From the NCBI GenBank assembly GCA_963840435.1, contig CAWIYY010000020.1, positions 1-64,000 of the forward strand: a DNA stretch of 64,000 nucleotides, written 5' to 3'. Both the position numbers and the translations under genes were made by a program. Position 1 is the first letter of the stretch; each line of letters starts with the position of its first letter. The notes under the pieces are model-generated. The model was not told the origin of the DNA. It did not search any database and saw nothing but the letters and a program-made list of their open reading frames with translations. This DNA is from Bog-473 sp963840435. GTDB lineage: Bacteria > Actinomycetota > Acidimicrobiia > Acidimicrobiales > RAAP-2. Shown in pieces: positions 8,752 through 18,146 of the stretch.

Positions 8752-9248
8752 CAGTCCTCACTCCCTCGCGGCTCGTCGAACTTGGCCCGCAGGGCGTCCG
8801 CCACCACTTCGGGCACGAAGGCCGAGACGTCGCCGCCGAAGCGGGCCACCTCGCGCACGAGCTTGGATGCGACGAAGGAGTACTTCGAGCTGGTCGGGAT
8901 GAAGATGGTCTCGACCCCCGAGAGGTGGTTGTTCATCTGGGCCATCTGCATCTCGGTCTCGAAATCGGAGACGGCGCGCAGTCCCCGGACGATGGCTGTG
9001 GCCCCGACGTCGGCCGCCACGTAGACCAGCAGCGTCGAGACCGAGACGATGCGCACCGACGGCAAGTGGGCCGTGACCTTCTCCAGCATGGTCTGGCGTT
9101 CTTCGAGGTCGAAGAGGGGTGCGCTCTTCTGCGGGTTGCGCAGCGCGGCCACGACCACCTCGTCGAAGAGTCGGCTGGCCCGCTCCACGATCTCGAGATG
9201 TCCGTTGTGGAACGGGTCGAACGAACCCGGGAAGAGGGCGACCTTCAC
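8751..9248 (-). CDS. coaD: Phosphopantetheine adenylyltransferase
   Basis: CoaD makes dephospho-CoA from 4'-phosphopantetheine and ATP, the fourth step of CoA synthesis. The protein begins VKVALFPGSFDPFHNGHLEI, which contains the nucleotidyltransferase HxGH motif (HNGH). IVRGLRAVSDFETEMQMAQMN and TSSKYSFVASKLVRE are further family signatures. The GTG at 9248 is preferred over the longer upstream frame: it puts the start at the conserved beginning, gives the usual size (165 residues) and overlaps the rsmD stop as GTGA. Confidence 0.96.
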   Translation of the reverse strand: MKVALFPGSFDPFHNGHLEIVERASRLFDEVVVAALRNPQKSAPLFDLEERQTMLEKVTAHLPSVRIVSVSTLLVYVAADVGATAIVRGLRAVSDFETEMQMAQMNNHLSGVETIFIPTSSKYSFVASKLVREVARFGGDVSAFVPEVVADALRAKFDEPRGSED

Positions 9249-9790
9249 GAGTCGGAATTGGTGCGCTGAACCACAGTGACGAGCGTACCGCCGTACCGGC
9301 GCTCCTTCGTGACCACCCACCCCGTTCTCAGTGGAATTGCCGCGGACGATTCGAGGACGGCGAGGTCGGCCTGCAACCCGTCGAGGAGCTCGGACCAGGC
9401 GTCGAAGTCGTAGGGCGGGTCGCACAGGGCGAGGTCGAACGAGCGCCCCGGTGCCGCCTCGAGCCAGCCGGGCAACTTGCCCCGGACCAGGGTGGCCGAC
9501 TCGTCGGCCAGGCCGACCGCGGCCAGGTTCAGGCGGACTGCGGCAAGTGCGCCGGGGTCGGCGTCCACGAAGGTGGCCGCGGAGGCGCCCCGCGACAGCG
9601 CCTCGACTCCCAGGGCCCCGCTCCCGCAGAAGAGATCGACCACGTCCAGGCCCTCGACGCCCCCGAGCGAGCCGAGGATGTCGAAGATCGACTCGCGCAC
9701 CCGGTCGGAGGTCGGGCGGACGGACTGCGGCAGCTTGGCCGCCAGCCGGCGCCCCCGGCTCCGGCCTCCGATGACCCGCATCGCGACCAC
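9245..9790 (-). CDS. rsmD: 16S rRNA (guanine966-N2)-methyltransferase
   Basis: RsmD methylates G966 of 16S rRNA. The sequence has the family N-terminus MRVIGGRSRGRRLA, then RPTSDRVRESIFDIL, the SAM-binding VVDLFCGSGALGVEALSRGA, and the catalytic DPPY tetrad (LCDPPYDF). The frame opens with GTG at 9790; an ATG three codons in (9781) matches the family start better. Linkage to coaD is common across bacteria. Confidence 0.94.
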   Translation of the reverse strand: MVAMRVIGGRSRGRRLAAKLPQSVRPTSDRVRESIFDILGSLGGVEGLDVVDLFCGSGALGVEALSRGASAATFVDADPGALAAVRLNLAAVGLADESATLVRGKLPGWLEAAPGRSFDLALCDPPYDFDAWSELLDGLQADLAVLESSAAIPLRTGWVVTKERRYGGTLVTVVQRTNSDS

Positions 9791-9801
9791 CCTACGGCGA
9801 A

Positions 9802-11958
9802 TCAGCTCTTGAACAGGTACTCGCCCTCGTCCTCGCTCAACAGCAACTTCACCTCGTCGGCCAGGTCCGGGTACGACTCGAGCATCGGGTCCTCGCCCAC
9901 GAGCACCTCGGCCACCCGCCGGGCCTCCTCGAGCAACGCCAGGTCGCCCGGGTCGCTCAGCGATGCCAGCCGAAGATCGCTCTGGCCCTTCTGGCGGGCG
10001 CCCAGCAGGGTCCCCTCACCCCGCAGGCGGAGGTCCTCCTCGGCCAGCTCGAAGCCGTTGGTCGAGGCGGCCACCGCTGCAAGGCGCTCATTGCCCTCCT
10101 CACCGCCGAGGAGGTAACACCAGCTGGCGTCGGCACCCCGGCCGACCCGGCCCCGCAACTGGTGCAGTTGGGCGATACCGAAGCGGTCGGCGCTCTCGAC
10201 CACCATCACGGTGGCCTGCGGCACGTCTACGCCGACCTCGATCACGGTCGTGGCCACCAACACCTCGAGCCCACCCGAGCGGAACTGCTCCATGACCTCC
10301 TCGCGGGCGGCACTCGCCATCTGACCGTGCATCAAGCCGACCTTGAGGCCGGCCAGCTCGCCGACGGACAGGCGCTCGAACTCTTCGGTGGCCGACTTCG
10401 CCTCGACGCGAGCCGAGCCCTCGACCAGCGGACAGACCACGAAGGCCCTGTGTCCCGCCGCCACTTCGGAGCGCACGCGCTCCCAGGCCTCCGTTGCCGC
10501 GCTGGGCTGATCACCCGGCAACCAGGTGGTGGTCACCGGAATGCGACCGGGTGGCAGCTCGTCGAGTGTGGTGAGGTCGAGATCGCCGAAGATGACCATG
10601 GCCGCGGTGCGCGGGATGGGCGTCGCCGTCATGACCAGGAGGTCGGGGTCGCCGTCCGCACCCTTGCTGCGCAGCGTGGCCCGCTGCTCCACGCCGAACC
10701 GGTGTTGCTCGTCGATCACCACGCAGCCGAGCGAGCGGAACGCCACCTCCTCGGTCAGCAGGGCGTGGGTGCCCACGACCAGGCCGATGCCGCCCCAGCG
10801 GAGGCCTTCGAGGACGGTCGTCCGCGCCCTGCCCTTCACCTTGCTCGTGAGGAGCTCGACCCGCACCTCGCCGCCGGCCATGCCACCCGGACCCTCGAGG
10901 TCGCCCAGCAGCGCCCGCACTGCGCTGATGTGCTGCTCGGCCAGTACCTCGGTCGGCACCATCAACGCGCCCTGATGCCCGCTCTGGACGGCCGCCAGCA
11001 GCGCGGCCACCGCCACCACTGTCTTGCCCGAGCCGACGTCGCCCTGGAGCAGGCGATGCATCGGGAAAGGGCCGGCCATGTCGGCGACGATGACGGCCAA
11101 CGCCTGACGTTGCGCGGTGGTCAGCTGGTAGGGCAACCCGGCCAGGAAACGTGCGACCAGGGTCCCCGAGACGGCACCGGTGACTTCGCGGGGCGAGACG
11201 TCGTGGTGCAGGGCGCGGGCGTTCACCTCGAAGGCCCGGCGTCGCAACACCAGCGCCAGCTGCAACCGGAAGAGCTCGTCGAAGACCAGCCTCCGCCGGG
11301 CCGGTGCCACCACGTCGAGCGACTCGGGCACGTGGATGGCCCCGAAAGCGGCGGTGCGGTCCCAAAGATCGAGCGAGTCGCGCCACGTCGGGGGCAACGG
11401 GTCGAGGAACTCCCCCGCCCGGCTCAGCGCCTCCTCGACGAAGCTCCCGATCTCCCAACTGGTGAGGCCGGCCTTGGCGGAGGCCGGGTACACCGGCAAG
11501 ATGCGCAGCGTCCGGCGCCCCGGCGACACGCCGGCAACGACGTCGACCACGGGGTTGACCATCTGGCGGGTGCCCCGGTACTCCCCCACCTTGCCGAAGA
11601 AGATGGCCTCGGTCCCTTGCTCGAGCTGCTTGGCCCGCCAGGGCTGGTTGAAGAACACGATGGCCAGTCGACCCGTCTCGTCGCGCACCACCACGTCGAC
11701 GACCGCCCGTCCCTGCTTGGAGCGACGGGAGCGGGCCGACTGCACGGTGGCCAGCACCGCAGCCTCGTCGCCGACGACCAGGTCGGACACGTCCGCCTGG
11801 CGGGTCCGGTCGATGTAGCGGCGCGGGTACGTCGTCAGGAGGTCGAGGACGGTCTCCACCCCGAACTGGGCCAAGTGCTCGGCCCGGCGTTCGGAGACCC
11901 GCTCGAGGACCGAGACCGGCCGCTCGCTCAGGTCTCGCAGGGAGCGGCTGTTACTCAA
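9802..11958 (-). CDS. recG: ATP-dependent DNA helicase RecG
   Basis: RecG is the branch-migration helicase that reverses stalled forks and processes Holliday junctions. It has the N-terminal wedge/OB region, then superfamily-2 motifs in order: GDVGSGKTVVA (Walker A), DEQHRFG (DEAD-box variant), TATPIPRT (motif III) and QLRGRVGRG (motif VI). The TTG start at 11958 is favoured because it overlaps the upstream stop by 8 bases and gives about 718 residues; the frame further upstream overlaps the DhaL-domain gene and shows no homology. Confidence 0.94.
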   Translation of the reverse strand: MSNSRSLRDLSERPVSVLERVSERRAEHLAQFGVETVLDLLTTYPRRYIDRTRQADVSDLVVGDEAAVLATVQSARSRRSKQGRAVVDVVVRDETGRLAIVFFNQPWRAKQLEQGTEAIFFGKVGEYRGTRQMVNPVVDVVAGVSPGRRTLRILPVYPASAKAGLTSWEIGSFVEEALSRAGEFLDPLPPTWRDSLDLWDRTAAFGAIHVPESLDVVAPARRRLVFDELFRLQLALVLRRRAFEVNARALHHDVSPREVTGAVSGTLVARFLAGLPYQLTTAQRQALAVIVADMAGPFPMHRLLQGDVGSGKTVVAVAALLAAVQSGHQGALMVPTEVLAEQHISAVRALLGDLEGPGGMAGGEVRVELLTSKVKGRARTTVLEGLRWGGIGLVVGTHALLTEEVAFRSLGCVVIDEQHRFGVEQRATLRSKGADGDPDLLVMTATPIPRTAAMVIFGDLDLTTLDELPPGRIPVTTTWLPGDQPSAATEAWERVRSEVAAGHRAFVVCPLVEGSARVEAKSATEEFERLSVGELAGLKVGLMHGQMASAAREEVMEQFRSGGLEVLVATTVIEVGVDVPQATVMVVESADRFGIAQLHQLRGRVGRGADASWCYLLGGEEGNERLAAVAASTNGFELAEEDLRLRGEGTLLGARQKGQSDLRLASLSDPGDLALLEEARRVAEVLVGEDPMLESYPDLADEVKLLLSEDEGEYLFKS

Positions 11959-13636
11959 TCCCGAGCAGGTAGGGGTAGAGGGGCTGCCCGCCCTGGTGCA
12001 CCTCGAGCGCGACGGCGGGGTGCTCCTCGGACAGCCATTCTTCGATGCGCCGGGTGTCGGCCACCCGAGCGCCCTCGCCCTCAATGAGGGTCACGAGTTC
12101 GTGGGAGTCCTCGAGCAGGCGACTCAAGAGCAGGCGCGTGCACACGACCACGTTGTCCGCCACCGCCACCACACCGTCACGCGAGATGCCGATGTAGTCG
12201 CCCTCCCGCACCTCGCCCGCGTCGGTCGTCGAATCGCGCACGGCCTGCGTGACCTCCGCCGGCACCACCCGGGCGGCCGATTCGGCCATGGCGGCCGCGT
12301 TGGTGTCGGCCCCGGCCGCAGGGTCGTAGGCCAAGAGCGCGGCGAAGCCCTCGACGATCGAGCCGGTCGCCACCACCCGCACCCTTTTGTGGGTGAGCCC
12401 GTCGACCTGCTCGGCCACCGGCCGGATGTTCTTGTTGTTGGGCAGGATCACGACATCGTCGGACCTGACCGACTCCACCGCCTTGACCAAATCGGCCGTC
12501 GCCGGGTTCATCGTCTGACCGCCCACCACCAGGTGGTGCACACCGAGCGAGCGGAAGATGCGCCCGATGCCGTCACCCGACACCACGGCCACGACGCTGG
12601 TCGTCGGGACCGGCCCCACGCCCTCGACCGAGGGACCCGCACCGGGTGCACCCACGTTCTCGCGGACCCAGCGCTCCTCCTCGACCTGCTCCTCGAGGTC
12701 CGTGACCCGGATGCGTTGCGGCTTGCCGATCTCGATCGCCGCTTCGATGGCCCCGCCGATGTCATCGGTGTGGATGTGGCAGTTCCACATCCCGTCCCCC
12801 CCGACGACGACGATGGAGTCGCCGATGCCGGCCCACACGTCCTTGAACCCTTCGATGGTGTCGTCGGGCGCGGCCAGCAGGTACATGACCTCGTAGCGGA
12901 GATCGCCGACCGTGTACATCTCGCCACCGGCGAGGTGACCGGCACCGTCACCGAAGGTCGAGCCCGCGCCCAGCTTGGAGAGATCGGGACCGGGTCCGCC
13001 CGCGGGCTCGGGCAGCGGGCGACCGTCGAGCACCAAGAGGAAGGCATCGAGCAGGAGGAGGAAGCCGGTGCCGCCGGCGTCGACCACTCCGGCCTGGGCC
13101 AGGACGGGGAGCATCTCGGGGGTGCGGGCCAGGGCGTCCGCTGCCTCCGAGCGTGCACTCTCGACCACACCCACCAGTCCGGTCCCCCGGGCGGCGCCGC
13201 TGGCGGCGGCGGAGGCCACCGTGAGGATCGTGCCCTCGACCGGACGGACCACGGCCTTGCGGGCCAGGTCCGAGGCATGGGCGATCGCCTCGGTGAGGAC
13301 CTCGGGGGTCACGTCGGCCGCTCCGTTCGCCCCCATGCGCTCGCTCATGCCCCGCAGGAGCTGAGAGAGGATGACGCCCGAGTTCCCACGGGCTCCCATG
13401 AGCGACCCGTGCCCGATGGCCTTGCACACCTCGGGCAAGCCGGATCCGGCCCCGACGCCCTCGAGCTCGCTCACCACCGCCTCGAGAGTCAGTGCCATAT
13501 TCGTGCCCGTGTCGCCGTCGGGGACCGGATAGACGTTGAGCCGGTTGATGTCGGTCTGATGGAGGCGGAGGGCATCGCGATAGCCCCCCATCACTGCACG
13601 GAGATCGTCGGCGCCCAGGGTCGCCGGGGTGCTCAT
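11951..13636 (-). CDS. DhaL/DAK-domain protein, FakA/YloV-like
   Basis: The 561-residue protein has an N-terminal DhaL nucleotide-binding domain with NVYPVPDGDTGTNM (about residues 35-48), whose aspartates bind Mg-ATP, and a glycine-rich loop SLMGARGNSGVILSQ. A long C-terminal DAK1/DegV-like part follows. In Firmicutes this architecture is the fatty-acid kinase catalytic subunit FakA, which works with a separate acyl-binding FakB; none is visible here, so the substrate is open. The ATG at 13636 starts at the domain boundary and is divergent from rpmB across 83 bases. Confidence 0.85.
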   Translation of the reverse strand: MSTPATLGADDLRAVMGGYRDALRLHQTDINRLNVYPVPDGDTGTNMALTLEAVVSELEGVGAGSGLPEVCKAIGHGSLMGARGNSGVILSQLLRGMSERMGANGAADVTPEVLTEAIAHASDLARKAVVRPVEGTILTVASAAASGAARGTGLVGVVESARSEAADALARTPEMLPVLAQAGVVDAGGTGFLLLLDAFLLVLDGRPLPEPAGGPGPDLSKLGAGSTFGDGAGHLAGGEMYTVGDLRYEVMYLLAAPDDTIEGFKDVWAGIGDSIVVVGGDGMWNCHIHTDDIGGAIEAAIEIGKPQRIRVTDLEEQVEEERWVRENVGAPGAGPSVEGVGPVPTTSVVAVVSGDGIGRIFRSLGVHHLVVGGQTMNPATADLVKAVESVRSDDVVILPNNKNIRPVAEQVDGLTHKRVRVVATGSIVEGFAALLAYDPAAGADTNAAAMAESAARVVPAEVTQAVRDSTTDAGEVREGDYIGISRDGVVAVADNVVVCTRLLLSRLLEDSHELVTLIEGEGARVADTRRIEEWLSEEHPAVALEVHQGGQPLYPYLLGIE

Positions 13637-13719
13637 GGCAGGGGATGCTAACCTTTCGCCCCGTTCGTGAAGGCCCAGCTGGTGCTTGCGCCGCGGCCTC
13701 GCTAGGAAGGTTCTCTCCA

Positions 13720-13935
13720 ATGGCAGCAGTGTGCGATATCTGTGGCAAGAAGCCGTCGTTCGGCATGAACGTGAGCCACTCGCATCGGCGCACGAAGCGG
13801 CGCTGGAACCCGAACGTGCAACGGGTGCGAGCAGTCGTCGACGGGGCGCCCAAGCGCCTCCATGTGTGCACCTCGTGCATCCGGGCCGGCAAGGTGACCA
13901 AGCCGCTGCGCCGGAACTACCAGCCCAGCGCCTAG
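13720..13935 (+). CDS. rpmB: 50S ribosomal protein L28
   Basis: The 71-residue basic protein begins MAAVCDICGKKPSFGMNVSH and continues with SHRRTKRRWNPN, the L28 signature. CDIC and CTSC form a complete zinc-binding set, so this is the C+ paralogue type. The ATG has a clear Shine-Dalgarno (AGGAAGG, 13704-13710); the longer upstream frame is not conserved. Confidence 0.96.
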   Translation: MAAVCDICGKKPSFGMNVSHSHRRTKRRWNPNVQRVRAVVDGAPKRLHVCTSCIRAGKVTKPLRRNYQPSA

Positions 13936-13956
13936 CAACTCGTCCGGGACGCCGCC

Positions 13957-14907
13957 TCAGCCCAAGGTGTGCTGCCAGCCCAGGCGGGGCAGCGGAGCAC
14001 CCTTGAACATGCGTTCCGTGGCATCCGCCACCGTCACGCCCATCCGCAGCGGCGGGCGCAGACCCTCGGCCTCGAACCCGGCCATGAGCTCTTCCTCGTC
14101 CGCCGGGGCGACGGTGAGCACCAGCTCGTAGTCCTCGCCACCGCCGAGCGCCTCCTCCAGGGACGCCCATTCGGCCACCGGCACGTCACCCAGCTCGAAG
14201 CCCACGCCCGAGGCATCGGCCAGGCGGTGCAGGTCGAGCGCCAGGCCGTCGGAGACGTCGATCATGGCTTTGGCGCCGTACCGCCGGGCCGCGTCTCCCT
14301 CACGCAGTCGGGCCACGGGCCGGCGGTACGCCTCACCGAGACCGCTGTGGGCGCGCAGCTGGCGCAGTCCCGCCGCCGATCCGCCACACGGCCCCGTGAC
14401 CAGGATGGCGTCCCCTGGTGCCGCCCCGCCTCGGGTCACCGCCGATCCTCCCGGCGCCACGGTGCCGAGAACGGTCACGGCCACCACCACCTGACCAGCG
14501 CTCGACACGTCCCCGCCGACCACGGGACAGCCGGCGGCGGTCGACGCCTGGGCCACACCTTCCATCACCCCGAGCGCCACCTCGCCGTTTCCCGATCCGC
14601 CCGGCACGCAGAGTGCAATCAGTGCACCAATTGGCGCAGCGCCCATGGCGGCCAGGTCGCTCACCGCGCCCATGAGGGCCTTCCACCCCACGTCAGCCGG
14701 GGTGCTGAGCGACAGATCGACGTGGACCCCCTCGACCACGCTGTCCACCGAGGCGACCAGCGGTCCGCCCCCGGGGACCTCGACCAACGCAGCGTCGTCG
14801 CGCAAGCCGAACGCCTCGATTCCGCTTTCGAGGATCGCCCGAATAAACTCCAACACGTCGTCCTCACCGGCGACTGCCGGCAGGTCCGTTGGTTTGGGGG
14901 ATCCCAC
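13957..14907 (-). CDS. thiL: Thiamine-monophosphate kinase
   Basis: ThiL phosphorylates thiamine monophosphate to the active cofactor thiamine diphosphate. The 316-residue sequence shows the PurM-like ATP-binding landmarks: GLRDDAALVE near residue 34, SVDSVVEGVHVD, DVGWKALMGAVSDLAAMGA, VVGGDVSSA and a late DVSDGLALDL. The GTG start is 62 bases from and divergent to pckG. It converges with rpmB, with 21 bases between stops. Confidence 0.94.
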   Translation of the reverse strand: MGSPKPTDLPAVAGEDDVLEFIRAILESGIEAFGLRDDAALVEVPGGGPLVASVDSVVEGVHVDLSLSTPADVGWKALMGAVSDLAAMGAAPIGALIALCVPGGSGNGEVALGVMEGVAQASTAAGCPVVGGDVSSAGQVVVAVTVLGTVAPGGSAVTRGGAAPGDAILVTGPCGGSAAGLRQLRAHSGLGEAYRRPVARLREGDAARRYGAKAMIDVSDGLALDLHRLADASGVGFELGDVPVAEWASLEEALGGGEDYELVLTVAPADEEELMAGFEAEGLRPPLRMGVTVADATERMFKGAPLPRLGWQHTLG

Positions 14908-14969
14908 GGCACATGCCTAGCATTGGACCCCACTGAAACTGGCCCGAAGAAGGAGCAGATCCCCCGACG

Positions 14970-16763
14970 ATGGCGCCAACGATGAACGCGAAACTCCTGG
15001 CCTGGGTCGAGAAGGTGGCCGCACTGACCACGCCCGACCGAATCGAGTGGTGTAACGGCTCGGCAGACGAGTACGACCGGCTCTGCCAGGAGCTCGTCGA
15101 TGCCGGTACCTTCACCAAGCTCTCCGACGCCAAGCGGCCCAACAGCTACTGGGCCCACTCGGACCCCGGCGACGTGGCCCGGGTCGAGGACCGCACCTTC
15201 ATCTGTTCCGAGAAGGAGATCGACGCCGGCCCGACCAACAACTGGCGTGACCCCGAGGAGATGAGCGACTTCCTCGACGGGCTCTTCAAGGGCTGCATGA
15301 AGGGGCGGACCATGTACGTGGTGCCGTTCTCCATGGGACCGCTCGGCTGCCACATCTCTCACATCGGCGTGCAGCTGACCGACTCGGCCTACGTGGCCGT
15401 CTCCATGCGGATCATGACGCGCATGGGCACGGGCGCACTCGAAGTCCTCGGTGACGACGGCGAGTTCGTCCCCTGCCTGCACTCGGTCGGCGCGCCGCTC
15501 GAGCCCGGGCAGGCCGACGTGCCGTGGCCCTGCGACGCCGAGAACAAGTACATCGTCCACTTCCCCGAGACCCGTGAGATCGTCTCCTTCGGCTCGGGCT
15601 ACGGCGGCAACGCCCTCCTGGGCAAGAAGTGCTTCGCGCTCCGCATCGCCTCGGTCATGGCCCGGGACGCCGGCTGGATGGCCGAGCACATGCTGATCCT
15701 GAAGCTGACCTCGCCCGACGGTGAGACCCGCTACATCACGGGTGCCTTCCCGTCCGCCTGCGGCAAGACGAACCTGGCCATGCTCATCCCCTCCATCGAG
15801 GGATGGAAGGTCGAGACGGTGGGCGACGACATCTGCTGGATGAAATTCGGCGAGGACGGACAGCTCTACGCCATCAATCCTGAGGCCGGCTTCTTCGGTG
15901 TGGCGCCCGGGACGAACACCCACACCAACCCGAACGCCATCCTCACCCTCGACGGCAACTGCATCTTCACCAACACCGCGCTCACCGACGACGGCGACAT
16001 CTGGTGGGAGGGCATGACCGATGAGCCGCCGGCGCACCTGACCGACTGGAAGGGCAACGACTGGACGCCCGAGTCGGGCACGCCTGCCGCGCACCCGAAC
16101 GCGCGCTTCACCGCACCGGCCAGCCAGGACCCGGCAATCGCCCCCGAGTGGGAGGACCCCCGGGGCGTGCCGATCAGCGCGGTCCTCTTCGGCGGCCGCC
16201 GCGCCTCGGTCGTGCCGCTCGTGTTCCAGTCGAACGGCTGGGAGCACGGAGTGTTCCTCGGCTCCATCATGGCGTCGGAGACGACGGCGGCCCAGGCCGG
16301 TGCCGTGGGCAACCTGCGCCGCGACCCCTTCGCCATGCTCCCCTTCTGCGGATACAACATGGCCGACTACTTCTCGCACTGGCTTCGCATCGGGGCGACG
16401 GCGCCCGACCCGGAGAAGCTGCCGAAGATCTTCTATGTGAACTGGTTCCGCAAGGGTGCGGACGGCAAGTTCCTGTGGCCCGGCTACGGCGAGAACTCGC
16501 GCGTGCTCGAGTGGATCTTCAACCGGGTCATCGGCGAGGCCGAAGCGCTCGACACACCGATCGGTGCGGTCCCCGCTCCCGGCAGCATCGACATCGAGAA
16601 CATCGACGTGTCCAAAGAGGACATGGAGGAGTTGCTCCGGGTCGACACCGAGGGTTGGCGGACCGAGGTGCCACTCATCCGTGAGTACTACGCACAGTTC
16701 GGCGATCGCCTCCCCGGCGCGCTCAGCGAGCAGGTCGACGCGCTCGAGAAGCGGCTGGGCTAG
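14970..16763 (+). CDS. pckG: Phosphoenolpyruvate carboxykinase (GTP)
   Basis: PckG interconverts oxaloacetate and phosphoenolpyruvate with GTP/GDP and opens gluconeogenesis. At 597 residues it has normal length. The nucleotide-binding kinase-1a loop PSACGKTNLAM lies near residue 265, and the metal- and substrate-binding stretches MGPLGCHISHIGVQLTDS and FGGRRASVVPLVFQS are intact. An AGGAG (14951-14955) precedes the start; a second in-frame ATG four codons later is possible. Its TAG shares a CTAG with the stop of the convergent MFS gene. Confidence 0.97.
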   Translation: MAPTMNAKLLAWVEKVAALTTPDRIEWCNGSADEYDRLCQELVDAGTFTKLSDAKRPNSYWAHSDPGDVARVEDRTFICSEKEIDAGPTNNWRDPEEMSDFLDGLFKGCMKGRTMYVVPFSMGPLGCHISHIGVQLTDSAYVAVSMRIMTRMGTGALEVLGDDGEFVPCLHSVGAPLEPGQADVPWPCDAENKYIVHFPETREIVSFGSGYGGNALLGKKCFALRIASVMARDAGWMAEHMLILKLTSPDGETRYITGAFPSACGKTNLAMLIPSIEGWKVETVGDDICWMKFGEDGQLYAINPEAGFFGVAPGTNTHTNPNAILTLDGNCIFTNTALTDDGDIWWEGMTDEPPAHLTDWKGNDWTPESGTPAAHPNARFTAPASQDPAIAPEWEDPRGVPISAVLFGGRRASVVPLVFQSNGWEHGVFLGSIMASETTAAQAGAVGNLRRDPFAMLPFCGYNMADYFSHWLRIGATAPDPEKLPKIFYVNWFRKGADGKFLWPGYGENSRVLEWIFNRVIGEAEALDTPIGAVPAPGSIDIENIDVSKEDMEELLRVDTEGWRTEVPLIREYYAQFGDRLPGALSEQVDALEKRLG

Positions 16764-18133
16764 CCGGCCGACTCACCTCCGGGCATCTCGCGAAGGTCGC
16801 GCTGGAGGAAGCTCGGTGCATGGGCGGCCCGCCGTCCTGAGACGTAGGAGAGCCCGCCCAGCGCGGCCAGCACAGCCATGGTGGCGTCTCCTTGCGGGAG
16901 CTTGAAGGAGATGATCAGCGGAATCAGCGACCCGATCACCCAGACCAGCTGCTGGCGCATGCCGAAGCGGGCGAAGGCGCGGCCTTGGGCCGAGATCGGG
17001 ATGTAGCGCTGCGTCATGGCGTCGAAGGAGGGCTGGGCCACGGCGCCACAAAGCCCGACGGTGAAGGCCAAGATGACCTGGGCGAACAGCGTGCCCCACA
17101 CGGCGATGCCCGCGGCCGAAATGGCGATGAGCCAGAGCGAGGACAAGAGCAGTTGCTGCTCGGTCAGGTGTTTGCGCAATCGTCCGACCAGGACGAGGCC
17201 GATGATGGCGCCGATCCCGGTGCCCACGAGGACGTAGCCGTACCACTCGAGGCCGACCCCCTTCATGCGGCGCAGCCCGAAGGCGAGCATGAAGGTCATG
17301 AACCCGGTCAGGCCGCGCACGATGCACATGGCGGTCAACCCCAGCATCACCTCTGGGTGGGCCACGGGCTGCAGGCGTATCAGGTCCTGTTCCCGGGCCT
17401 GCCGCTCGTCGTTACCCTGCCCGAACTCGCGCACCGCGGTCGTCTTGTCGGCCCACAACTGCTCCCCCCGGCCCCCGCTCAAGACGGGAAGGCGGGTGCC
17501 GGCGATGGCGGCAGCGATGAACACGAGGGTGGCGAAGACCAGGACTGCGGCGGAACCTCCCAACTTGTAGAGGATGACGCCGGGCACGGAGACGATGAAT
17601 CCGCTCACGGTCCCGATCAGGGTGAGACGGGCGTTCAAGGTGGCGTAGCCGGCTTGTTCCCCCGACTCGTCGGCGCCCTGGAGAGCCGACATTTCGGGTA
17701 CCAACGCACCCTTGGTCACGGCGTACAACTTCGAACAGACGAGGACGAGGAAGGCCAGCGGGAACAGCAGGAAGCTGTGGATGTGCGTGGCCATCAGCGG
17801 GCACAAGACGGCCCGCCCCACGCCTGAGGAGACCACCATGAACCGCCGGGCTCCCCGGCTCCGGTCGATGAGCGGGCCGAGAAGCGGGGAGACGATGGCG
17901 AAGGGCGCGATCGTGAAGAGCAGGTAGAGGAGCACCTCGTGATCGGCCGCTTTCGGCGAGATCGAGAAGAACAGCGAGCCGGCGAGCGAAATCGTGACCA
18001 GCGTGTCGCCGCCCAGCATCGCCGATTGCACAAGCGAGAGGCGACCGATCGGGTGCGCCTGGTCGAACACGTCGTGTACGGCCTGTCGAGCCATGTCCTT
18101 GAACTGCTCGATCTTGGGGGGCATGGCCACCAT
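16760..18133 (-). CDS. MFS-type membrane transporter
   Basis: The 457-residue protein has about twelve hydrophobic segments, a short cytoplasmic N-terminus and a charged mid-loop near residues 215-245, as expected of a major-facilitator permease. LGPLIDRSRGARR after the second helix resembles the MFS loop 2-3 motif. I cannot assign a substrate. The ATG at 18133 (or 18124) is preferred because the longer frame lies inside the HNH gene, whose stop is 13 bases upstream, so the two are probably co-transcribed. Confidence 0.8.
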   Translation of the reverse strand: MVAMPPKIEQFKDMARQAVHDVFDQAHPIGRLSLVQSAMLGGDTLVTISLAGSLFFSISPKAADHEVLLYLLFTIAPFAIVSPLLGPLIDRSRGARRFMVVSSGVGRAVLCPLMATHIHSFLLFPLAFLVLVCSKLYAVTKGALVPEMSALQGADESGEQAGYATLNARLTLIGTVSGFIVSVPGVILYKLGGSAAVLVFATLVFIAAAIAGTRLPVLSGGRGEQLWADKTTAVREFGQGNDERQAREQDLIRLQPVAHPEVMLGLTAMCIVRGLTGFMTFMLAFGLRRMKGVGLEWYGYVLVGTGIGAIIGLVLVGRLRKHLTEQQLLLSSLWLIAISAAGIAVWGTLFAQVILAFTVGLCGAVAQPSFDAMTQRYIPISAQGRAFARFGMRQQLVWVIGSLIPLIISFKLPQGDATMAVLAALGGLSYVSGRRAAHAPSFLQRDLREMPGGESAG

Positions 18134-18146
18134 GCCAATGTACGCG